From positions 1 to 16,657 of the forward strand of contig JAKQOH010000117.1 in assembly GCA_029565415.1 (NCBI GenBank): a stretch of 16,657 bases of DNA. Reading direction: 5' to 3'. The notes beneath the pieces were generated by a model. That model searched no databases. It was not told where the DNA came from and was given only the letters and a program-made list of their open reading frames with translations. Below are positions 8,135-15,015 of the stretch, in pieces. The translations under genes were made by a program, and so were the position numbers. The DNA comes from Candidatus Rifleibacteriota bacterium (GTDB lineage Bacteria; Riflebacteria; Ozemobacteria; Ozemobacterales; Ozemobacteraceae). How positions within the stretch are numbered: position 1 is the stretch's first letter; each line of letters starts with the position of its first letter.

Positions 8135-8413
8135 ATGGGATCCTTGATGGTCGAGATCTGGGATGCGACGGGAAACAAGAAGGTCAAAGCCGAACTGCCC
8201 GACGACGAGGCGGTCAACCGCATCCTGATCCTTCTGATCGACCGGATGAGCCTGCCGCGATTCACCCCCGACGGCCAGCTGATGAGTTACAAGTTCCATC
8301 ACAAGGCTTCGGGCCGGCAGTTGCTCGATGACGAGTCGCTCCACCAGGCCGGCGTCCAGGCCGGCGACGTGCTCCGCATCCAGCCCGAGATCACCGCCGG
8401 ACGCCTCCCGTGA
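8135..8413 (+). CDS. Ubiquitin-like protein (YukD/EsaB-like beta-grasp)
   Basis: A 92-residue protein that I read as the modifier of the conjugation system. The beta-grasp pattern is visible: a first strand MVEIWDATG, a second strand KVKAELPDD, the helix EAVNRILILLIDRM (25-38), then SYKFHHKASGRQL, the SLHQAGVQAGDVL segment typical of ubiquitin-like folds, and a last strand LRIQPEI. This arrangement resembles YukD/EsaB more than ubiquitin. The tail ends TAGRLP with one glycine (G89), not a terminal Gly-Gly, so three residues may have to be removed. Start at 8135: GAGGGGAG lies 9 nt upstream; ATG at 8147 is an alternative. The stop overlaps the E1 start by 4 bp. The fold call is by pattern, since sequence identity in this family is low. 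Confidence 0.85.
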   Translation: MGSLMVEIWDATGNKKVKAELPDDEAVNRILILLIDRMSLPRFTPDGQLMSYKFHHKASGRQLLDDESLHQAGVQAGDVLRIQPEITAGRLP

Positions 8414-9636
8414 GACGCGATCCCCCGGGGTCGGCCGAACTGCCGCCGATCCTGTCGATTTCCCCGTATGAAGAGGAACACCGGTTCTCGCGGTTCGAGC
8501 TGATCCGGTGGTGGGAGCAGAAGCGGCTGGCCGAGGCGAAGATCCTCGTGATCGGCGCCGGGGCGCTCGGGAACGAGATCGTCAAGAATCTCGCCCTGTT
8601 GGGGGTGGGAAACGTCCTTCTCGTCGACTTCGACCGGATCGAGCCCTCGAATCTATCGCGATCGGTATTGTTTCGGGAACGCGACCGGGGCAGGTTCAAG
8701 GCCGAAGTGGCGGCGGAGCGGGCGCGCGACCTGTTCCCCGGCATCTGGATCAAACCGCTGTGCGTCAACGCGGTCACGGATCTCGGCCTGGGAGTTTTCT
8801 ACTGGGCCGATGTCGTGATCGGCGGCCTCGACAACCGCGAGGCCCGTCTGACGATCAACCAGAACGCGTTCCGGGCCGGCAAGCCCTGGATCGACGGGGC
8901 GATCGAGGTTCTGAACGGCGTGGCGCGGGTGTTCGCCCCCGGCGACGGCCCCTGCTACGAGTGCACCATGAGCCAGATCGACTGGAAGGTGCTGAACGCG
9001 CGCAAGGCCTGCACCCTGCTGACCCGTGACGAGATGCTGTCGGGCAAGACCCCGACGACCCCGACGATGGCGAGCATCATCGCCGGCATCCAGTGCCAGG
9101 AGGCGCTGAAGCTGCTCCACGGCCTCGAGACGATCTCGGGCAAGGGCTACATTTTCGAGGGGCTGAACTTCAACAATGACCTGATCGGCTACAAGCGCAA
9201 GCCCGACTGTTTCAGCCACGAGAGCTTCTCGCCGGTCACCCCGCTCGAGGCCGGAGTCGCGACCCTGACGCTTGCCGATGCGCTCGCCCGGGTGAGGGGC
9301 GATCTCGGCCCCGAGGCCGTTCTCGAGCTGCGCCAGGACGTTCTCGTCGGCTTCACCTGCCAGGAGTGCGGCGCGGAAACCGAGCACCACGCCTCCCTCG
9401 GCCGGATCCACGAGTCCGAAGCCGCCTGTCCGACATGCAAGAAGCTGCGATTCCCGGTGCTCGCCCACCAGTTCGACGGCAGCGAGCCCTGGCAACAACG
9501 CACACTGGCCGAGCTGGGCGTGCCGCCGTTCGACGTGTTCATCGGCCGTGACGGCGAACGTCAGGCGTATTACCTGCTGGACGGCGACCGTCACGAGCTG
9601 CTCGGACCCCTTGCAGAGCCGGTGGTGAAGGCATGA
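8410..9636 (+). CDS. E1-like activating enzyme (ThiF/MoeB/Uba superfamily)
   Basis: A 408-residue protein, GTG start at 8410 inside GTGA shared with the Ubl stop. Residues about 25-265 form the adenylation domain: VIGAGALGNE (nucleotide loop, 47-56), DFD (73-75), the NLSR arginine (R84), K97 and the LDNR aspartate (D141). CYEC (C182, C185) plus C267-x2-H270 should hold the structural zinc, with His in place of the usual fourth Cys. C201 in KACTLLTRDEM sits where the E1 thioester cysteine lies in UBA3-type enzymes. The extra C-terminal part (271-408) contains a second Cys4 site (C317, C320, C340, C343), and its last section (TLAELGVPPFDVFIG) could be a beta-grasp module like the UFD that recruits E2; that is inference. 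It activates the Ubl from the preceding gene and should hand it to the E2 at 14074. Confidence 0.93.
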   Translation: MRRDPPGSAELPPILSISPYEEEHRFSRFELIRWWEQKRLAEAKILVIGAGALGNEIVKNLALLGVGNVLLVDFDRIEPSNLSRSVLFRERDRGRFKAEVAAERARDLFPGIWIKPLCVNAVTDLGLGVFYWADVVIGGLDNREARLTINQNAFRAGKPWIDGAIEVLNGVARVFAPGDGPCYECTMSQIDWKVLNARKACTLLTRDEMLSGKTPTTPTMASIIAGIQCQEALKLLHGLETISGKGYIFEGLNFNNDLIGYKRKPDCFSHESFSPVTPLEAGVATLTLADALARVRGDLGPEAVLELRQDVLVGFTCQECGAETEHHASLGRIHESEAACPTCKKLRFPVLAHQFDGSEPWQQRTLAELGVPPFDVFIGRDGERQAYYLLDGDRHELLGPLAEPVVKA

Positions 9637-10925
9637 GCAAACCCGAAAATCCCCCGACCACCCAGGGTCTCGATTTCCAGACCGGCACGTCGGTTCCGGA
9701 TTCCCGGAAAAAGCCGTTCCCGGCACGCGAGAGCATCGAGCCGCGGGTCGTGATCGAAAAGGCGGTGTTCGACGAACTGCTGGCGCATGGCCGCGAGACG
9801 ACCTCGGTCGAGCTGTGCGGCGTGCTCGTCGGTTCGACGGCCCGCGACGATGCCGGACCGTATCTCACGATCGACGGCAGCATCCGGGGCCAGCACACGC
9901 GCAACGACGGGGCCCAGGTCACCTTCACCCACGAGACCTGGGACCACATTCATAAAGAGATGGAGACGCGGTTCAAAGGCCGCACGATCGTCGGGTGGTA
10001 TCACACGCACCCGGGCTTCGGCATCTTCCTCTCGGACATGGACAAGTTCATCCAGGACTACTTTTTCAACCAGCCATTCCAGGTCGCCCTGGTGATCGAC
10101 CCGATCACGCAGAAAGAGGGGCTGTTCGCCTGGGTCGAAGGGAAAACGCGGCCCCTGACCCGCTGCTGGATCGGAAAGGAACTGCGCAAGCTCACCTGCG
10201 GCGCCGTCGGCACGGGCGAGACGCGGGAAGCCCCGCCCGCCGGGAACGCGCGGGCAGCGCCGGCCGGACAACGCCCCGCAGTCCCGGCCGCGCCGGACTC
10301 CGGGACCGCAACGAATAATAGTGATAATTATACTTCTTTCATTCCCCTGCTGCTGGCATTCGTGCTCGGACTGGCGATAGCGTTCCTCGCGCTCCGCGCG
10401 ACCCTCGTCCAGGCGGCCCTGACCGCCTCCCGGGCCGAGACGCGTGAGTTGCTGGGCTCCTGGGCATCCGACACGGCGGCGGCCGAGGAGCTGCGGCTGT
10501 TGCACGCCCGGCTTGCGGCCCTTGCGGGGCGCTCGGCAGGGCTCGTCGGTCCGACCGGTGCGTATCCCGTGACGGGCGCCTCGTTCACGGCTGAGCTGGA
10601 CGACATCTGCGGCCGTGTCGAGGCCATCGCCTCATCGGCCGCCGACCGGCGTTCGCGGGTTCAGCGCGTGCTGGCGACCCTGCCGCCCGGGCCCGTCTCC
10701 ACCGAGGAGCGGACGGAGCAGCTTCAGATGCAGATGACCCAGTTGCGGGCCGTGCTGGGGGAGAGTCTGCTGGTCCAGCTCGCGCCGTATCTCGAAGCCC
10801 TGGCGGCCGGTTCCCGGGATGAGATCCGGCTGACGTATGCCCGGCGGATCGTGCGGCTGATCATCGAACTGAACCCGGCCCTGGAAGCCGAGCTGAAACA
10901 GAAAGTCCCCGGGCTGGTCCCATGA
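9633..10925 (+). CDS. Membrane-anchored JAB/JAMM metallopeptidase (deubiquitinase-like)
   Basis: A 430-residue protein that starts in the ATGA overlap with E1. The JAMM domain covers about 38-185: E60 in SVELCGVLVG, then HTHPGFGIFLSDMD with H124, H126, S134 and D137, a full HxHx7SxxD zinc site, so it should be active. A Pro/Ala-rich linker (about 193-235) leads to one membrane segment (about 236-255) and a helical C-terminal region (about 256-430) of no family I recognise. It likely trims the Ubl tail, removes conjugates, or both. Membrane anchoring is unusual for a JAB peptidase. Charges near the segment do not settle which side the C-terminal region faces, although the JAB half must be cytoplasmic to meet the conjugates. 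The linker before the membrane segment is strikingly AT-rich. Confidence 0.93.
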   Translation: MSKPENPPTTQGLDFQTGTSVPDSRKKPFPARESIEPRVVIEKAVFDELLAHGRETTSVELCGVLVGSTARDDAGPYLTIDGSIRGQHTRNDGAQVTFTHETWDHIHKEMETRFKGRTIVGWYHTHPGFGIFLSDMDKFIQDYFFNQPFQVALVIDPITQKEGLFAWVEGKTRPLTRCWIGKELRKLTCGAVGTGETREAPPAGNARAAPAGQRPAVPAAPDSGTATNNSDNYTSFIPLLLAFVLGLAIAFLALRATLVQAALTASRAETRELLGSWASDTAAAEELRLLHARLAALAGRSAGLVGPTGAYPVTGASFTAELDDICGRVEAIASSAADRRSRVQRVLATLPPGPVSTEERTEQLQMQMTQLRAVLGESLLVQLAPYLEALAAGSRDEIRLTYARRIVRLIIELNPALEAELKQKVPGLVP

Positions 10926-10956
10926 GCGGCGTCCCCGGAGATCAGGAGAGAGGAAC

Positions 10957-12045
10957 ATGACCGAAGAGGCACCGATCGTCATCAACAAACGGGACCTGCG
11001 GGGTTCCCATATCGAGGAGATGCTCCAGATGGAGCAGGCGGCCCGGCGGCCGCTGACCCCGACCGAGCGCGCCCCGGTCGAGACGGCCCTGTGGTTGAAT
11101 CCGATCGTCTATACCTCGGTCGCCGGCCTGCTGGGGGCGATTCTGGCCTGGGCCGTCATCGAGCCGCTGATCACCAAGACGGCCCGGAACGAGTCGGGGA
11201 TCGGCCTCGTGCTGATGATCCCGATCGCGGCGGCCCTGATCGGGTGTTTCGTCGGCCTGATCGAAGGCATCATGTCGCGCAACCTCCCGAAAGCGGCGCG
11301 GTGCGGCGGGATCGGGCTCGGGATCGGCCTGGCCTGGGGGATTGCCGGGATGATTCTCGGCGGCATGGTGATCCAGATGATCTGGGCCGTCGGGGCGAGC
11401 ATGTTCATCAGCCGGCCGCCGGGACCGGTCGAGGATCCCCTGGCCCTGCTCACGCCGGGCATGGTGTTCATGATCATTTCGGGCCGCGCCCTGGCCTGGA
11501 CGATCGTCGGGGCCGGCATGGGCGTCGGCCAGGGCTGGGCGCTCGGCTCGAAGAAGCTGTTTCTGAACGGGCTGGTCGGCGGACTGCTGGGCGGCTTCCT
11601 GGGCGGCCTCGTGTTCGACCCGATCGGCCTGGCACTGACCAAGTCGGGCATCGGCTCTTCGGGGGCCGTCAGCCGCCTGATCGGACTTGGCATCATCGGG
11701 GCGATGGTCGGGATCTTCATCGGTCTCGTCGAGAATCTGACGAAGGACGCCTGGCTGGTCATGAAATCCGGTGCCCTGCGGGGCAAACAGTTCGTCATCT
11801 ACCACAACCCGACGGTCATCGGCAGCTCACCGAAATGTGACATCTATATTTTCAAGGATCCGGCGGTCGAGCCGAAACACGCCGAAATCCGACAGGTCGG
11901 CGGCAAGTTCGAGCTCGTCGACAACAAAAGCCCGCAGGGGGTTTTCGTCAACGCGCAGCGCGTCACCCGCAAGATCCTCGAAAAAGGCGACGTGATCGTG
12001 ATCGGCGAAAGCCTGCTCGAGTTCCAGCAGAAAGAGCGAGCATGA
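10957..12045 (+). CDS. Multi-pass membrane protein with C-terminal FHA domain
   Basis: A 362-residue protein with a good ribosome site (AGGAGAG, 10944-10950) after a 31-bp gap. A short hydrophilic N-terminus (1-45) is followed by about six glycine-rich membrane segments (between about 48 and 258) and a cytoplasmic FHA domain (about 268-358). FHA landmarks: VIGSSPKCDIYI (287-298), the EPKHAEI histidine (H308) and VDNKSPQGVFVN (321-332). The usual Arg after the first Gly is Ser here, so phosphothreonine binding may be weakened. FHA domains recruit phosphothreonine partners, but no Ser/Thr kinase is in the window. The next gene starts within its stop (ATGA). It may be a membrane scaffold for the conjugation enzymes, which is inference. 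Confidence 0.9.
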   Translation: MTEEAPIVINKRDLRGSHIEEMLQMEQAARRPLTPTERAPVETALWLNPIVYTSVAGLLGAILAWAVIEPLITKTARNESGIGLVLMIPIAAALIGCFVGLIEGIMSRNLPKAARCGGIGLGIGLAWGIAGMILGGMVIQMIWAVGASMFISRPPGPVEDPLALLTPGMVFMIISGRALAWTIVGAGMGVGQGWALGSKKLFLNGLVGGLLGGFLGGLVFDPIGLALTKSGIGSSGAVSRLIGLGIIGAMVGIFIGLVENLTKDAWLVMKSGALRGKQFVIYHNPTVIGSSPKCDIYIFKDPAVEPKHAEIRQVGGKFELVDNKSPQGVFVNAQRVTRKILEKGDVIVIGESLLEFQQKERA

Positions 12046-12731
12046 ACACCATCCCCCCCTCCCCCGCCCCGCCTCCGCGCCCGTCGGCAGGCCGCCCCGC
12101 CACCCCGTCGGCAGCCGCATCCCCGTCCGTGCGAGTCACCCCGGAACCGGCCCGCGAGGAGCAGATCGGCAAGACCTGTTCCACCTGCGGCACCGGGATC
12201 TCCCGGGACGAACTGGTCGTGACCTGCCCGCTCTGCTCGCTCCCCTACCATCACGACTGCTGGAAAGAGATCGGGGGCTGCGGCACCTATGGCTGCAAGG
12301 CCGCTCCGGCCGTCACCAAGACGGAGGCGGTCGCCGAGGACGCGTTCACCCCGGGCTGGACGGCGGAAAAAAAGTGCCCTGCCTGCCAATCGAGCATTCT
12401 TGCGAACGCGCTGATCTGCAAATACTGCAAGGCCGTCTTTCCGACCGAGCGGCCCATGACCTCTGCGGAGTGGACCGCGCGCGAGTATGACGGGGCGGAT
12501 CTGGTGCGGATGCGCAATCTGGTGATCGCCCAGTTCGTCGCGAGCGCCCTCGGCTGCCTCTTCATCTTTTCCCTGCCCGCCAACCTGGTTGCGATGTTCA
12601 CGGAAAGCTGGCTGTTCGACGTGAAGCGGCTTCCGCCGCCCCTCCGCATCCTGTTCTACGCGGGGTTGGGCGTTTCCGTTCTCTGGGGCGTGCTCGCCCT
12701 GTTCTTCGGCATCTACTCAGCTCTATTTTGA
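12042..12731 (+). CDS. RING-like (Prok-RING type) zinc-finger membrane protein
   Basis: A 229-residue protein. A Pro/Ala-rich N-terminus (1-35) precedes a RING-like binuclear site: C46, C49, C62, C65, H70, C73, C80, C85. A second zinc ribbon has C112, C115, C126 and C129 (CPAC to CKYC). The C-terminus holds two membrane segments (about 160-186 and 201-227). The eight-ligand pattern matches that of the two other RING-like proteins of the operon. Prokaryotic RING fingers next to E1, E2 and Ubl genes have been proposed to act as E3 ligases; this is a candidate, with both ends in the cytoplasm by the even number of segments. The architecture matches the protein at 15016, so the two are paralogues. 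Confidence 0.88.
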   Translation: MNTIPPSPAPPPRPSAGRPATPSAAASPSVRVTPEPAREEQIGKTCSTCGTGISRDELVVTCPLCSLPYHHDCWKEIGGCGTYGCKAAPAVTKTEAVAEDAFTPGWTAEKKCPACQSSILANALICKYCKAVFPTERPMTSAEWTAREYDGADLVRMRNLVIAQFVASALGCLFIFSLPANLVAMFTESWLFDVKRLPPPLRILFYAGLGVSVLWGVLALFFGIYSALF

Positions 12732-14077
12732 TGAATACACCGTCAAGAGCCGAACCCGTCGTCGTCGACGCCCTCCGCGCCGGGGCGCTCTGCCCCACCT
12801 GCGGCAAGACGATCCGCGAGGGCGAGGAAGGCATGATCTGCGGCCGTTGCGGCTCCCTGAACCACACGTCCTGCTGGAATGCGGACGGCTGCGGAGGGTA
12901 TCACTGCCGGCCGGACCGGGCAGCCGCGATGGAAAGCGGGCCGGCCGACATCGTGATCACGAAGGGCGATCTTTCCGGCGTTCGGCAGCTTCCGCCCGGT
13001 GCCCGCCATGGTTCGGCCGCCCTGGCCGAGGAGCTGGCGAAGCGGGAAACCCGCTGGTCGGTCATGGCCGTCATCGCCCTGATCCTGGGAACGGGTGCGC
13101 TCGGGTTCAGTCTCTGGAACTTCTCCACCGGCAGCGGCCCCTCGGGCGGAGGCGGCACGACGGTGTTCTTCCTGTTTTCCCTCACCGGCAGCCTGCTTTC
13201 GGTCGTCGTGGGAGCGCTCTCCCTGGCCATGATCCAGCAGAATCGCGACCTGAAGGGGAACCTGTTCGCCTTCGCCGGCATGGGTGGCGGCATCGCGGCG
13301 CTGGCCCTGACGTTCATCCCGCTGTGGAGCGGAAGCGAGCGGCCCATGGGCGGGGTGAAGTTCGATATGGGCAAGGTTTCGGATACGATCCGGGCCGCGG
13401 AACCCCGTATCCGAGCGTCGCTGATGGCGAACGTGCACATCCGCTCCGGCTCGGGATTCTCAGAGGGAACCGGCTCCGGCATCGCGCTCTGCAACCGCGA
13501 CGCGTTCACCTATATCCTGACGAATGCCCATGTGTTGTCCCTCGGGGAGGAGGTCGACACCCTCGCGGCACTCGAGCGCAAGGCGCGGGATGTCGAGGTC
13601 ACCTTCTTTTCCGGCGAGTCGGCGCGGGCAACCCCCGTGTGGCTTGCCCCGGACGGCATCGACCTGGCCATCCTCCGGGTCGCGACCCCACCGGGCTTCT
13701 CGCCCGTCATCAAGTATCAGCCGAACCGTCAGCTCTCGATGGGCCAGCGGGTGTTCGCGATCGGCAACCCGATGGGCCTGAACTGGACCTACACGGAAGG
13801 GGTCATCTCGGCGTTGCGGACGAACCGGTATGGCTCCCGGGATCTGACCGTCATTCAGATGCAGACCCCGCTCAACCACGGCAATTCGGGCGGCGGGCTG
13901 TATGATCCCGAGGGGTATCTGATCGGCGTCAACACCTGGATCTACGCGAAAACCGTGTCGGAGGGGCTGAACTTCTCGCTCGCGATCGACGAGTTTTTCC
14001 GGGTGCTCGAACCCGAATGGGCGAAGATTCTCACATTGCCCGGCATCCAGCCGGCGGAAAAGGGCAGCGACGGATGA
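12731..14077 (+). CDS. RING-like finger fused through three membrane segments to a trypsin-like (S1C/HtrA-type) protease
   Basis: A 448-residue protein. I chose the ATG at 12731, which shares one base with the preceding stop (TGATG), over a TTG one codon earlier. The N-terminal RING-like site is C21, C24, C37, C40, H45, C48, C54, C59. Membrane segments lie at about 110-130, 143-168 and 178-199. The protease domain (about 215-430) has an intact triad: H267 in LTNAHV, D311 in GIDLAIL and S386 in GNSGGG, with an HtrA-like AIGNPMG. There is no PDZ domain. Basic residues before segment 1 and between 2 and 3 place the RING inside and, with three passes, the protease outside. It may couple a cytoplasmic conjugation event to extracytoplasmic proteolysis, or the reverse; that is inference. 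Confidence 0.92.
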   Translation: MNTPSRAEPVVVDALRAGALCPTCGKTIREGEEGMICGRCGSLNHTSCWNADGCGGYHCRPDRAAAMESGPADIVITKGDLSGVRQLPPGARHGSAALAEELAKRETRWSVMAVIALILGTGALGFSLWNFSTGSGPSGGGGTTVFFLFSLTGSLLSVVVGALSLAMIQQNRDLKGNLFAFAGMGGGIAALALTFIPLWSGSERPMGGVKFDMGKVSDTIRAAEPRIRASLMANVHIRSGSGFSEGTGSGIALCNRDAFTYILTNAHVLSLGEEVDTLAALERKARDVEVTFFSGESARATPVWLAPDGIDLAILRVATPPGFSPVIKYQPNRQLSMGQRVFAIGNPMGLNWTYTEGVISALRTNRYGSRDLTVIQMQTPLNHGNSGGGLYDPEGYLIGVNTWIYAKTVSEGLNFSLAIDEFFRVLEPEWAKILTLPGIQPAEKGSDG

Positions 14078-14961
14078 GCATCAGACTGAAGCGACTCCAG
14101 GCGGATTACGAAAAGATCGTCGAGACGTTCAAGGCGGGCGGCCGCATCCTCATCAAGGCCGTCACCGGCAATCCGCCCGAAAAATACCAGATCGAATTTC
14201 TGGTCAACAGTCTCGTGATGAAACCCGACGGCCAGGTCGCCGTCAAGAACAGCCACCTGGCCGAAATATACCTTACGCGATCTTATCCGCGGCAGCCCCC
14301 CCAGTGCCGGATGCTCACGCCGGTGTTCCATCCGAACATCGCCCCGCACGCGATCTGCATCGGGGATCACTGGGCGGCGGGCGAGTCGCTGTCGCACCTG
14401 ATCGTGCGGATCGGGGAGATGCTGTCGTATCAGAGCTACAATCTGAAGAGTCCGCTGAACGGAGAGGCCGCGAAATGGGCCGACAAGAACCGGTCGCGGT
14501 TTCCGATCGACAAGATGGATTTCTCGGCGTATTACGAAGCCGGGGAGACGATCCTCTCGGAGCAGCAGGCGGGCGCGATCGGGGAGGGAAGCTCGATGGC
14601 CTGTGCCAACTGCGGCACCCGCGTGCAGGGTTCGGACATCATCGTCTGCTCGTCGAAGCACCCGGTGTGTTCCAGCTGCGCCCTGTCGTGCGCGGCCTGC
14701 GGCCGGCAGTTGTGTCTCAAGTGCCTGACCAGCACCTGTTCGGCTTGCGGCCAGATCGTCTGCGCGCATTGTCACTTCAAGTGCCGCTCCTGCCAGGCGG
14801 ACCTGTGCCCGGCGCACACGGCGAACTGCCACGTGTGCGGCGCCCCCGCCTGCAACGACTGCAGCGTCGCCTGCGCCGCCTGCGGCAAGCCCACCTGCCT
14901 GGATCACATCCGGCAGCTCCCGGCCACGGGTGAGTACCGATGCAGCAAATGCATTTCTTGA
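14074..14961 (+). CDS. E2-like (UBC fold) conjugating enzyme fused to a cysteine-rich zinc domain
   Basis: A 295-residue protein that starts in the ATGA overlap with the protease gene; a longer frame from 14017 lies inside that gene and is not preferred. Residues 1-150 are UBC-like: YQIEFLV strand, YPRQPPQCRMLTPVFHPNI with the HPN triad (86-88), then AICIGDHW with the candidate catalytic C95 and W100, and a helix LIVRIGEMLS. HPN-x6-C is one residue shorter than in UbcH5-type enzymes. Residues 177-293 hold 25 cysteines. From 206 they form five tandem units of 15-16 residues (C-x2-C-x4-C-x2-C or H). I read this as an E2 carrying its own E3-like or substrate-binding zinc module. It receives the Ubl from the E1 at 8410. 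Confidence 0.92.
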   Translation: MSIRLKRLQADYEKIVETFKAGGRILIKAVTGNPPEKYQIEFLVNSLVMKPDGQVAVKNSHLAEIYLTRSYPRQPPQCRMLTPVFHPNIAPHAICIGDHWAAGESLSHLIVRIGEMLSYQSYNLKSPLNGEAAKWADKNRSRFPIDKMDFSAYYEAGETILSEQQAGAIGEGSSMACANCGTRVQGSDIIVCSSKHPVCSSCALSCAACGRQLCLKCLTSTCSACGQIVCAHCHFKCRSCQADLCPAHTANCHVCGAPACNDCSVACAACGKPTCLDHIRQLPATGEYRCSKCIS

Positions 14962-14986
14962 TTTTCCTGATCCCCGGCAGTAGGCT
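14958..14986 (+). promoter_or_regulatory. Candidate internal promoter within the conjugation operon
   Basis: TTGATT (14958-14963) and TAGGCT (14981-14986), 17 bp apart, in the 54-bp gap after the E2 gene. The -10 box is weak, but the pattern mirrors the main operon promoter (TTGAAT, 17 bp, TAGACT). It would allow extra expression of the last two genes. Confidence 0.3.
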
Positions 14987-15015
14987 GGGACAGAATCGTT
15001 CGAGGCGGAGAGGAT

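Noticed and set aside
8135..8413. Part of a type VII (ESX/Yuk) secretion locus because of the YukD-like protein
   Set aside because: No EccC/EssC ATPase, WXG100 protein or EsaA/EssB gene is present, and the following genes are conjugation enzymes.
8653..9726. Minus-strand 357-codon frame opposite the E1 gene
   Set aside because: The plus strand carries all E1 motifs in order. The minus frame shows no recognisable domain.
8135..10925. Assignment as a Bil-type antiphage operon
   Set aside because: The Ubl is a single YukD-like domain, the E2 is far downstream and fused to a zinc array, and FHA, RING and protease genes are interleaved. The organisation differs from the four-gene Bil layout, and no defence genes flank it.
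10942..11805. Minus-strand 287-codon frame opposite the FHA membrane protein
   Set aside because: Its product is Asp/Arg/Gln/His-rich, typical of the complement of a hydrophobic gene, and it has no ribosome site or family signature.
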